From contig SVQN01000013.1 of NCBI GenBank assembly GCA_015065295.1, forward strand, positions 1 to 47,990: 47,990 nucleotides of DNA. The letters are read 5' to 3'. A program made the translations under genes and the position numbers. Origin of the DNA: Oscillospiraceae bacterium (GTDB lineage: Bacteria > Bacillota > Clostridia > Oscillospirales > CAG-272). This document shows, piece after piece, positions 40,795 to 47,851 of the stretch. Below the pieces are notes generated by a model. The model worked only from the letters and a program-made list of their open reading frames with translations, did not search any database and was not told the DNA's origin. Positions within the stretch are counted from its first letter, which is position 1. Every line of letters begins with the position of its first letter.

Positions 40795-42051
40795 TTGCGG
40801 AACGATTCTGCGGAGCCGAATGGTATCGACGATATGAGAAACATTGCAGTCCTCGGCTACGGTGTGGTAGGCGGCGGCATTACGACCGTTATTGAAGAAA
40901 ACTGCGCGAAAATTCGTGAGACCGTGGGCGATGATGTCTGCGTGAAATATATTCTTGACCTGCGGGAATTCCCGGATTCCCCGTACGCCGACCGCGTGGT
41001 TCACACAATTGACCCGATTCTCGCGGACGACTCCGTTGAACTGGTCTGCGAAACGATGGGCGGCGCGCATCCGGCATTTGAATATTCCGTTTCCTGCATG
41101 AAGGCGGGAAAGTCGGTGGTCACGTCCAACAAGGAAGTTGTGGCGACCTTCGGCGTGGAGCTTCTGGAATGCGCGAAGGAAAACGGCGTTCAGTATCTCT
41201 TTGAAGCGAGCGTCGGCGGCGGCATCCCGGTCATCCGCGGCATCAATACCGCGCTGGCGGCCGATCAGATTTCTTCGGTAAACGGCATACTCAACGGAAC
41301 AACCAACTATATTTTAACAAAGATGCGTACCGAAAGCCGGACGTTTGACGATGTCCTCGCGGAAGCGCAGGTTCTCGGCTATGCGGAACGCGATCCTTCA
41401 GCGGACATCGACGGCATCGACGCAAAGCGCAAGATCATGATCCTGACCGCGCTGGCGTCCGGAAAGCTCGTCCGCGACACCGACGTATACACCGAAACCC
41501 TGCGGAACGTGACGGTGGAAGACATCCACGCGGCGGAAGCATGGGGCGGTGCGGTCAAGCTGATCGCCGGTTCCGTGATTGATGGCGATGCGATTCAGGT
41601 TCATGTCTGCCCGATGTTCGTACCGTGGTCCTGCTCGCTGGCGCATATCACCGACGTGTACAACGGCATTTCGATCACCAGCCCGGTCTGCGGCGACGTC
41701 ATGTTCTACGGACGCGGTGCGGGTCGTCTTCCCACGGCGGGTGCGGTCGTTGCCGACGTGTGCGCGATTCTGTCGGATGCTGCGAAGATGGAACGGAATC
41801 CGGTCTTTGTAAAAGCGGACGACGGCTGTGTGAAGCCGTTTGACGAAATCGGATTCCGCTGCTACATCCGTGCGAATGCGGGACAGGTCGAACTCTGCGA
41901 AGCACTGGCGGCGTACTGCGACGGTACGGAAGTCCTCTCGGATAAGGCAGGCGTGGTCGAAGTCATCACCGGCAAGCTCACCAAGCCGGAACTGGATAAG
42001 ATCCGCGTGCAGTTTGCAGGCATCGAGTCCGTCATTCGGGTACTGGACTGA
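40795..42051 (+). CDS. hom: Homoserine dehydrogenase
   Basis: The enzyme reduces aspartate semialdehyde to homoserine with NAD(P)H, on the way to Thr and Met. The 418-residue protein has the dinucleotide loop AVLGYGVVGGG, the GGAHPAFEY and VVTSNKEVVA blocks, EASVGGGIPVIRG, NGILNGTTNYILT and ADIDGIDAKRKI. The C-terminal part (about 340-418) has the strand-helix pattern of a short ACT-like regulatory domain. The start is ambiguous: TTG 40795 has a well-placed AAGGG (40784-40788), while the ATG at 40834 lacks one; both leave the fold intact. Confidence 0.92.
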   Translation: MRNDSAEPNGIDDMRNIAVLGYGVVGGGITTVIEENCAKIRETVGDDVCVKYILDLREFPDSPYADRVVHTIDPILADDSVELVCETMGGAHPAFEYSVSCMKAGKSVVTSNKEVVATFGVELLECAKENGVQYLFEASVGGGIPVIRGINTALAADQISSVNGILNGTTNYILTKMRTESRTFDDVLAEAQVLGYAERDPSADIDGIDAKRKIMILTALASGKLVRDTDVYTETLRNVTVEDIHAAEAWGGAVKLIAGSVIDGDAIQVHVCPMFVPWSCSLAHITDVYNGISITSPVCGDVMFYGRGAGRLPTAGAVVADVCAILSDAAKMERNPVFVKADDGCVKPFDEIGFRCYIRANAGQVELCEALAAYCDGTEVLSDKAGVVEVITGKLTKPELDKIRVQFAGIESVIRVLD

Positions 42052-42099
42052 AAAAAGAAATAAAAAAACAGAGTGCAGTGCAAGTCTGCCGGAAAACTT

Positions 42100-42735
42100 A
42101 TGAAAAAGTGCAGGAAATGCGGAGCAATCCAGAGCGATGACCGGACGGTCTGTCTGGACTGCGGGACAATGCTCGGACGTCCGATGACGGATGCCGAGGA
42201 AGCACAGGCAGAAGCCGCACTGGATGACCGCCTCGACGGTCTGGCGGAGAGGGCACAGGACTTCTATGTGAGCATTCCGCAGAAAGTGATGGGGATATTG
42301 TGCATTGTCGCGGCAGTTGCGGCGATTGTGATGCTCGGGCTTGTCAGTGCAGAAAAACCGAAACTTGAAGAATTGGTTCCGGAACATATCGAGATTTTCC
42401 ATCACGCCGGCGGAACGACGATTGCTTATGGTTTTGATCCCGTAACGGGTGAGAATTATGAAGAAGAAATACCGCAGTATTACTTCAGCCGGGGGACGGA
42501 ACTGGAAAAATCCGCAATGGCCGCATTGTTGGCAGGGATTTTTTGTATCACAGCAGCACCGTCACTTCTTGTTCCGCGGTTTATATGGTGGCTTGACACG
42601 TTGAAATACCGTTTGTGGTATAACTGGGAGCCGTCGCCGCCATGGTTTGTTGTATCCGGCAGGAAAGTTGTATCCTATCTTATCGCTGCCATCGGAATGA
42701 TCGGCGTGATTTATTCGTATTTTCTATATTTTTGA
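42100..42735 (+). CDS. Zinc-ribbon membrane protein of unknown function
   Basis: The 211-residue protein starts MKKCRKCGAIQ and has four cysteines in a CxxC-10-CxxC zinc ribbon (C4, C7, C18, C21). An acidic helical stretch follows. Membrane segments lie near 64-83, 143-160 and 193-211. It belongs to the broad set of zinc-ribbon, membrane-anchored proteins in Firmicutes whose role is not known. The ATG at 42100 is preferred because the zinc ribbon begins there; the ribosome-binding site is weak (CCGGAAAAC). It lies between hom and the ACT-ACT gene in the same direction. Confidence 0.7.
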   Translation: MKKCRKCGAIQSDDRTVCLDCGTMLGRPMTDAEEAQAEAALDDRLDGLAERAQDFYVSIPQKVMGILCIVAAVAAIVMLGLVSAEKPKLEELVPEHIEIFHHAGGTTIAYGFDPVTGENYEEEIPQYYFSRGTELEKSAMAALLAGIFCITAAPSLLVPRFIWWLDTLKYRLWYNWEPSPPWFVVSGRKVVSYLIAAIGMIGVIYSYFLYF

Positions 42736-42768
42736 CTGAACAACAGAATGTAAGGAGAACCTATACTT

Positions 42769-43248
42769 ATGGATGCAGGAATCGGCGTAAGCGTTATCAG
42801 CCGTGATGACAATATTGCGATCGTCTATATCAAGAATCCGCCCGTGAAGATGGGGATCGCGTACTATACGTTCAACTCTCTTGCGGAAGCGGGAATCGAC
42901 GTGGACATCATCCTCCAGACCTCGACCGGACACATCAGCGGCGATATCATTTTCACCGTTCATCAGGTGGACGCGGTGCGTACGAAGGAAGTTCTGGAAA
43001 AGGAATTCGCGGATTCTCCGGAAACGGAAATCGAAATTGACACGGACGCGGTCAAGCTGATGGTATCGGGCGTCGGAATGCAGGGCAAGCCGGGTGTTGC
43101 GGCAAAAGTATTCCGCTGTCTCTGGGACGCGGGCGTACAGATTATCAACATTTCGACCAGCGAAATCAAGATTTCCATGCTCATCCGCACGGCAGACGCC
43201 GAACGTGCGACCGACGCACTGTACGAAAATTTTGACATTGTATTGTAA
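42769..43248 (+). CDS. Stand-alone ACT-ACT protein (aspartate kinase regulatory region)
   Basis: A protein of 159 residues made of two ACT domains, closely like the regulatory C-terminal part of Firmicutes aspartate kinase: AIVYIKNPPVKMGIAYYTFN, VDIILQTSTGHISGDIIFTV, then MVSGVGMQGKPGVAAKVF and GVQIINISTSEIKISMLI. No kinase domain precedes it; the upstream gene is the zinc-ribbon protein. In Bacillus the aspartate kinase beta subunit comes from an internal start of lysC. Here that part is a gene of its own. It may bind Lys or Thr and act with a kinase encoded elsewhere or with Hom. AAGGAG precedes the ATG at 42769. Confidence 0.85.
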   Translation: MDAGIGVSVISRDDNIAIVYIKNPPVKMGIAYYTFNSLAEAGIDVDIILQTSTGHISGDIIFTVHQVDAVRTKEVLEKEFADSPETEIEIDTDAVKLMVSGVGMQGKPGVAAKVFRCLWDAGVQIINISTSEIKISMLIRTADAERATDALYENFDIVL

Positions 43249-43268
43249 ATAAGAACGAAGGAAATTGT

Positions 43269-43757
43269 ATGGCAGAAAACAAAACTACGGGACGCAAGAT
43301 CATCGCCGTCAACCGGAAGGCGCGGCATGATTATTTTGTGGAAGATACCTACGAAGCGGGAATTGCGCTGTACGGGACGGAAGTGAAGAGCGTGCGGCTC
43401 GGCCAGGTGAATCTGAAGGATTCGTACTGCCGGGTGATCGACGGGGAAATGTTCGCGCTGGGCGTGCATATTTCACCGTACGAAAAGGGGAACATCTTCA
43501 ACCGGGAACCGATGCGCGACAAGAAGCTGCTCATGCACAAGAAGGAGATTCTCAAGCTCCAGCAGTATGTGACCCGGGACAGCTACACGCTCGTTCCGCT
43601 GTCGCTGTACTTCTCCGGCTCCAACGTAAAGATGGAAGTGGGGCTGTGCAAGGGGAAGAAGCTGTGGGATAAGCGCGAATCCGACGCGAAGGCGGAAGCC
43701 AGCCGTGAAATCGAGCGCGTGACGAAGTCGCGCGGACGGCGGGATTATGATGACTGA
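43269..43757 (+). CDS. smpB: SsrA-binding protein SmpB
   Basis: SmpB brings tmRNA to stalled ribosomes. The 162-residue protein has the OB-fold blocks NRKARHDYFVEDTYEAGIAL, GTEVKSVRLGQVNLKDSY, the KEILKLQQYVTRDSYTLVPL stretch and the basic tail with WDKRESDAKAEASREIERV. AAGGAAATT precedes the ATG at 43269. It lies 440 bases before ssrA, its RNA partner, with a hairpin element and a small frame between. Confidence 0.97.
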   Translation: MAENKTTGRKIIAVNRKARHDYFVEDTYEAGIALYGTEVKSVRLGQVNLKDSYCRVIDGEMFALGVHISPYEKGNIFNREPMRDKKLLMHKKEILKLQQYVTRDSYTLVPLSLYFSGSNVKMEVGLCKGKKLWDKRESDAKAEASREIERVTKSRGRRDYDD

Positions 43758-43764
43758 GGAATCT

Positions 43765-43820
43765 TTGGGGAAAACTTTTTTGGAAAAAAGTTTTCCCCAA
43801 ACCCCTTTCAAAAAACTTTA
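43765..43820 (+). repeat. Hairpin half-element after smpB
   Basis: A perfect stem TTGGGGAAAACTTTTTT/AAAAAAGTTTTCCCCAA (43765-43800) is followed by the tail ACCCCTTTCAAAAAACTTTA (43801-43820). It begins 8 bases after the smpB stop. Confidence 0.85.
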
Positions 43821-43834
43821 TACTGGATAAAAAG

Positions 43835-44017
43835 ATGAAGGAATACGAAATTTTTTGTCTGGCATATAATTTAGAAGAATCCAATGTAACGCATTCCTAC
43901 AACAAAGAAATTGCTATGGCAATCATCATGGAGAGCAAGCAGTATTATATGAGGATGTTTGCCGAATTGAAGGAAACTGTTGAGCGTGAATGGCTGAACG
44001 GTCTGGAAGAAACGTAA
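43835..44017 (+). CDS. Small hypothetical protein between smpB and ssrA
   Basis: A 60-codon frame beginning MKEYEIFCLAYNLEES and ending in an amphipathic helix (YYMRMFAELKETVEREW). No recognised domain. GGATAAAAAG before the ATG is at best a weak ribosome-binding site. The codon pattern is AT-richer than smpB, but the frame is clean and lies in the same direction. It could be a real small gene or chance. Confidence 0.4.
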   Translation: MKEYEIFCLAYNLEESNVTHSYNKEIAMAIIMESKQYYMRMFAELKETVEREWLNGLEET

Positions 44018-44045
44018 ACGATTTATTAAAAAACGATTAATCCCC

Positions 44046-44074
44046 TTGTAAACGGGGCAAAAATCGTGTATAAT
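44046..44074 (+). promoter_or_regulatory. Promoter of ssrA
   Basis: TTGTAA (44046-44051), a 17-base spacer and TATAAT (44069-44074) place the start near 44081. That is about 115 bases before the mature tmRNA 5' end. Confidence 0.75.
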
Positions 44075-44100
44075 ACAAAAGTACTGCAAATTTGTACCCA

Positions 44101-44182
44101 ACTTTGCAACACACCTTTTTCAAAAAGGTTTTCGAAAGGGGTGCGGGGGAAACCTTTTCCTTAAAAAGGGTTCCCCCGCGAA
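44101..44182 (-). repeat. Inverted hairpin half-element in the tmRNA leader
   Basis: In plus-strand order the tail complement (44111-44141, itself holding ACCTTTTT-C-AAAAAGGT at 44113-44129) comes before the hairpin at 44143-44179. ACCCAACTTTG at 44096-44106 matches 1021-1031 of composite A exactly, so this looks like the right half of a former composite. It lies between promoter and mature tmRNA and would be part of pre-tmRNA. Confidence 0.75.
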
Positions 44183-44196
44183 ACTCCATTTGATAC

Positions 44197-44572
44197 GGGG
44201 ACGTAAAGGTTTCGACGGGGATTGTGCAGTGCGATAAGCGGGTAGAGATGGGGAATCTCTATAATAATCCTCATTTTTAAATTAAACGCTAACGACGAAT
44301 TAGCAATCGCTGCCTAAGTGCGGCTGTCCGTCCGGGGAGTGCCACGGCCCCGGAATGTCCCGAACGGGAGCACGTCCTACTTGACTGCGGCATCAAATGA
44401 GTGGCGTCCGTGAATGGTGAGTTCGCTCTTGCATCCGTCACGCACGAAAGGGCTACCGACCTGCATACCCTGACCGCCGGGGATGCACGCGGGAAACACA
44501 AAAGACGGTCTGCACCCGGAGAAAGTTGCATGAATCGGTTTTCGGACGCGGGTTCGACTCCCGCCGTCTCCA
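44197..44572 (+). ncRNA. ssrA: Transfer-messenger RNA (tmRNA, ssrA)
   Basis: The 5' end GGGGACG (44197-44203) pairs with CGTCTCC (44565-44571), with A44572 as discriminator; CCA is not encoded. The start GGGGACGTAAAGGTTTCGAC and the T-arm GCGGG-TTCGACT-CCCGC are typical. The tag frame runs from GCT at 44288 to TAA at 44315-44317 and encodes ANDELAIAA, close to the E. coli ANDENYALAA tag and ending in the usual AA. Pseudoknot-rich sequence fills 44325-44540. tmRNA with SmpB rescues stalled ribosomes and marks the protein for degradation. Its partner gene smpB is upstream in the same direction. Confidence 0.96.
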
Positions 44573-44742
44573 GCCCGGAAGGCCGGGCGGCCAATCTCGG
44601 CCTTTCTGAAGTTGGAAATTGTAGCATTCCCACGACCGTGGAGTTCGTATGTTGTGCGGGATGTTCTATGCCCGGAAGGCCGGGCGGCCAAACTCGGCCT
44701 TCTTGAAGTTAAGAAGTATAGCAATCCCACGACCGTGGAGTT
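44573..44742 (+). repeat. Two tandem copies of a 73-base unit after tmRNA
   Basis: Copy 1 (44573-44645) and copy 2 (44670-44742) begin GCCCGGAAGGCCGGGCGGCC and end CCCACGACCGTGGAGTT. They have equal length, differ at a small number of middle positions, and have a 97-base period. Each holds the hairpins CCCGG-AAGG-CCGGG and CCACG-AC-CGTGG. Their complement could read as short open frames, but these are not supported as genes. Confidence 0.85.
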
Positions 44743-44769
44743 TTTTCACGACCGTGGGATTTCTTTTTC
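44726..44769 (+). terminator. Terminator of the ssrA region
   Basis: CCCACGACCGTG (end of repeat copy 2) pairs with CACGACCGTGGG with two central mismatches, followed by ATTTCTTTTTC. Confidence 0.75.
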
Positions 44770-44788
44770 TCCAGAATTCTCCCGCCTG

Positions 44789-44817
44789 TTTACAAAATCC
44801 GCCGAATGTGCTATACT
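44789..44817 (+). promoter_or_regulatory. Promoter of the deformylase-recQ genes
   Basis: TTTACA (44789-44794), a 17-base spacer and TATACT (44812-44817), about 35 bases before the GTG start of the deformylase-like gene. Confidence 0.75.
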
Positions 44818-44851
44818 AACCATAATAAACCTCATTACAGGAGCATTTATC

Positions 44852-45262
44852 GTGATTAAACCCATTATCCGTGACGTGTTTTTTCTTTCGCAGAAATCTG
44901 CCCCCGCAGTTCCGGACGACCTCTCCGTTGCCGCCGATCTCCGCGATACGCTGACTGCCAACGCGGAACGCTGTGTCGGCATGGCCGCCAACATGATCGG
45001 CGTCGCCAAACGGATCATCATTTTTGACGACGACGGGGAACAGGTCGTCATGTTCAACCCCGAACTTGTGAAGGCTTCCACACCATACGAAACCGAGGAA
45101 GGCTGTCTCTCCCTCGACGGTGTGCGGAAGACAAAGCGTTACAAAACCATCAAAGTAAAATTCCAGAATGAAGCGTTCCAGACCCGGATCAAAACCTACA
45201 CCGGCTGGACGGCGCAGATCATCCAGCACGAACTCGATCATCTGGATGGAATTATTATCTGA
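44852..45262 (+). CDS. def: Peptide deformylase
   Basis: A metalloenzyme that removes the formyl group from new proteins. The protein is 136 residues, shorter than standard deformylases. The three motifs are present: GMAANMIGV (box 1, usually GxGLAAxQ, with Asn at the Gln place), EEGCLSLDG (box 2, metal Cys) and QHELDHLDG (box 3, two metal His and catalytic Glu). GTG 44852 is used because AGGAG (44839-44843) is 8 bases upstream and MIKPIIRDVFFL starts the fold. The Gln-to-Asn change suggests a divergent paralogue, possibly not the main housekeeping enzyme. RecQ starts 4 bases after it. Confidence 0.85.
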   Translation: MIKPIIRDVFFLSQKSAPAVPDDLSVAADLRDTLTANAERCVGMAANMIGVAKRIIIFDDDGEQVVMFNPELVKASTPYETEEGCLSLDGVRKTKRYKTIKVKFQNEAFQTRIKTYTGWTAQIIQHELDHLDGIII

Positions 45263-45265
45263 ATC

Positions 45266-47143
45266 ATGACAAAACATGAGATTTTAAAACAGTATTTCGG
45301 GCACGACGACTTCCGTACCGGGCAGGAGGAACTGATCGACCGCATCCTCGCCGGACAGGACGTTCTCGGCATCATGCCGACGGGCGGCGGGAAGTCGATG
45401 TGCTATCAGGTTCCCGGAATGCTCATGGACGGCGTGACGCTCGTCATCTCTCCGCTGATTTCGCTGATGAAAGACCAGGTCATGGCACTGAAAAACGCCG
45501 GTGTCGGCGCGGCTTATGTCAACAGCACGCTGACGCTCGAACAGCTCCGGCTTGTCTACCGCCGCATCCGTGAAGGGGCGTACAAAATCATCTACGCCGC
45601 GCCGGAACGTCTGCTTGCTGAGGGATTTGTTTCGGTCATGCAGGAGGTGAAAATCTCCCTGCTTGCCGTGGACGAAGCGCACTGCATTTCCCAGTGGGGG
45701 CAGGATTTCCGTCCGAGCTATCTCCGCATCACGGAATTTCTCGGCGTTCTGCCGTACCGGCCGGTAGTTGCCGCGTATACGGCTACCGCAACGGAATTTG
45801 TCCGGGACGACATCGTCCGCATTCTCGGTCTGCGCGATCCGTTTACCGTCATCACGGGGTTCGACCGTCCGAATCTGAGCTTTGACGTGCAGAAGCCGAA
45901 GAACAAAACCGCATCGCTCCTTACATTCCTCCGTTCCCGGTACGAAAAAAGCGGGATCGTCTACTGTGCGACCCGTTCGAATGTTGAAAAGCTGTATGAA
46001 GAACTGACAAAGCACGGCATTTCCGCCGCGAAGTATCACGCCGGAATGGAGGACAGCGAACGAGCCTCTCATCAGGAGGATTTCAGCTACGACCGGAAAA
46101 CGGTCATGGTGGCGACCAATGCGTTCGGGATGGGGATCGACAAATCGAACATCAGCTATGTGGTGCATTACAATATGCCGAAGAGCGTGGAAGCGTATTA
46201 TCAGGAAGCCGGACGTGCCGGACGCGACGGTTCGAAGGCGGAATGCGTCCTGTATTTTTCGGCAGGCGATGTGACCACGGCAAAATATCTCATCGAGAAC
46301 GGCAGTGAAAACGAGGAACTGTCGCCCGAAGAACGGCAGAAGGTCATGGAAGCGGACATGGCGCGGCTCGACGCGATGATTGGCTACTGCAAAACGACCG
46401 CCTGTCTGCGCGGGTACATCCTTGATTATTTCGGACAGCCGCATGAGGAATCCTGCGGCAACTGCACGAACTGTCTTTCGGAATACGTTGACCTCGATAT
46501 CACGACCGAAGCGCAGATGATTCTGTCGTGCATCAAGCGGGTTCACGCGCATCTCGGCTATTCCATCGGTACGGCTCTGATCGTGAATGTCCTTCGCGGC
46601 GGAAAGGTCAGGCGCGTACTGGACATGGGACTTGACAAAGTCAAAACTTACGGCGTGATGGTGAAGTCCGATCCGATGCAGATTCGGGCGTACATCGATC
46701 ATCTGGAAAAAGAAGGATATCTGCGGGTCACGCAGGAGTATCAGACGCTGGTGCTGACCGACCGTGCGGACGAGGTTCTGTTCCGGGGCGAAACGGTCAC
46801 GATGCCGGTGAAGCTGACTCCCGCCGTACCGGAACCGCCGAAAAAAGCGGGACGTCCCGTCAAAGGAAAGACATCTGCGGCTCTGTCTGCGGTTTCCGGA
46901 GATGCTGTGCCGGAAGACGGACTGGTCACGGCACTGAAAGCCGTCCGTCTGCGTCTCGCGGAGGAAGAAAATGTCCCGCGCTACATGGTATTCAGCAATG
47001 CCGCGCTTGAAGATATGGCGGCGAAACGTCCGCACAGCATTGAGGAATTCCTGAATGTCAGCGGCGTCGGTGCATCCAAGGCGGCGAAGTACGGCGCGAT
47101 TTTCCTTGAAGCGATTGCAGAATATGAACAGAAAGAAGAATAA
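45266..47143 (+). CDS. recQ: ATP-dependent DNA helicase RecQ
   Basis: A 3'-5' SF2 helicase of recombination and fork repair. The 625-residue protein has Walker A MPTGGGKSMCYQ, the DEAH box LLAVDEAHCISQWGQDFRP, motif IV-VI blocks (VATNAFGMGIDKSN, YYQEAGRAGRDG) and a zinc site with CGNCTNC. The RQC winged helix and a C-terminal HRDC domain (about 555-620, RYMVFSNAALEDMA and LNVSGVGASKAAKYG) complete it. The order and length fit the classic RecQ. It is tightly linked to the deformylase-like gene upstream and the GNAT gene downstream. Confidence 0.97.
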   Translation: MTKHEILKQYFGHDDFRTGQEELIDRILAGQDVLGIMPTGGGKSMCYQVPGMLMDGVTLVISPLISLMKDQVMALKNAGVGAAYVNSTLTLEQLRLVYRRIREGAYKIIYAAPERLLAEGFVSVMQEVKISLLAVDEAHCISQWGQDFRPSYLRITEFLGVLPYRPVVAAYTATATEFVRDDIVRILGLRDPFTVITGFDRPNLSFDVQKPKNKTASLLTFLRSRYEKSGIVYCATRSNVEKLYEELTKHGISAAKYHAGMEDSERASHQEDFSYDRKTVMVATNAFGMGIDKSNISYVVHYNMPKSVEAYYQEAGRAGRDGSKAECVLYFSAGDVTTAKYLIENGSENEELSPEERQKVMEADMARLDAMIGYCKTTACLRGYILDYFGQPHEESCGNCTNCLSEYVDLDITTEAQMILSCIKRVHAHLGYSIGTALIVNVLRGGKVRRVLDMGLDKVKTYGVMVKSDPMQIRAYIDHLEKEGYLRVTQEYQTLVLTDRADEVLFRGETVTMPVKLTPAVPEPPKKAGRPVKGKTSAALSAVSGDAVPEDGLVTALKAVRLRLAEEENVPRYMVFSNAALEDMAAKRPHSIEEFLNVSGVGASKAAKYGAIFLEAIAEYEQKEE

Positions 47144-47146
47144 GTT

Positions 47147-47638
47147 ATGGAAGTCATTATCAGGCAATATACGTCGGATGATGCGCCGGCTGCCGCAGAG
47201 ATATGGAATCAGGTGGTGGAAGACGGCGTTGCGTTTCCGCAGCTGGAACTGCTGGATGCCGTTTCGGGGGACGCATTTTTCCGGGAACAGTCGTTCACCG
47301 GACTGGCCGTTGATCCGGAAAACGGTGAGGTTCTCGGACTGTACATCCTGCATCCGAACAACATTGGACGGTGCGGACACATTGCCAATGCAAGCTACGC
47401 CGTACGGCGTGACCGGCGCGGACTGCACATCGGAGAAAAGCTGGTGCTGCACAGTCTGGCAAAAGGGAAGGAACTCGGATTCCGGATCATGCAGTTCAAC
47501 GCGGTGGTTGCAAGCAATACCCACGCGCGGAATCTGTATACACGACTCGGATTTGTCCCGCTCGGCATCATTCCCGGCGGATTTCTCCTTCCGGACGGCA
47601 CCTACGAAGACATCTGTCCGTATTACCGGGAATTATAA
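47147..47638 (+). CDS. GNAT family N-acetyltransferase
   Basis: A single-domain GNAT of 163 residues. IIRQYTSDDAPAAAEIWNQV forms the N-terminal strand and helix. The acetyl-CoA loop is RRDRRGLHIGEKLV, and the closing NLYTRLGFVPLGIIPGGF block is common in small acetyltransferases that act on amino acids or drugs. The substrate is unknown. It starts 3 bases after recQ. Confidence 0.85.
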   Translation: MEVIIRQYTSDDAPAAAEIWNQVVEDGVAFPQLELLDAVSGDAFFREQSFTGLAVDPENGEVLGLYILHPNNIGRCGHIANASYAVRRDRRGLHIGEKLVLHSLAKGKELGFRIMQFNAVVASNTHARNLYTRLGFVPLGIIPGGFLLPDGTYEDICPYYREL

Positions 47639-47644
47639 TCGAAT

Positions 47645-47851
47645 ATGATCAAATACATCATCCTTTATTTCTACGCGGGAATCCAGATTCTCTCCCCGCT
47701 CTGGCAGGCGGTTTGGTTCGGCTATGACAGCATCGGCTTGTTCCTGTGGGAACTTGCCACAGGATTCGCCGGAGCATATCTCTGCCGGATTCTTGCCGGT
47801 CTGCTGAAACGGGTCGAAATTCTTGAAAAACAAAACAAAAACGATACATAA
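47645..47851 (+). CDS. Small membrane protein of unknown function
   Basis: A 68-residue protein with two hydrophobic helices (IILYFYAGIQILSPLWQAVW and LFLWELATGFAGAYLCRILA) and a charged tail (KRVEILEKQNKNDT). No family was recognised. It follows the GNAT gene by 6 bases without a clear ribosome-binding site, so it may be translated by coupling. It is the last credible gene in the window; after it comes a 139-base gap with an AGGAGG site and a nine-codon frame. Confidence 0.55.
   Translation: MIKYIILYFYAGIQILSPLWQAVWFGYDSIGLFLWELATGFAGAYLCRILAGLLKRVEILEKQNKNDT

Noticed and set aside
44289-44730. Open frames on both strands across tmRNA and the downstream tandem repeat
   Set aside because: They overlap a structured RNA and the repeat copies; similar spurious frames arise wherever such RNA-linked repeats occur.
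44545-44742. Integration site (attL/attR) at the tmRNA 3' end
   Set aside because: The tmRNA 3' sequence with the T-arm is not repeated downstream and no integrase gene is present; the tandem unit starts after the tmRNA.
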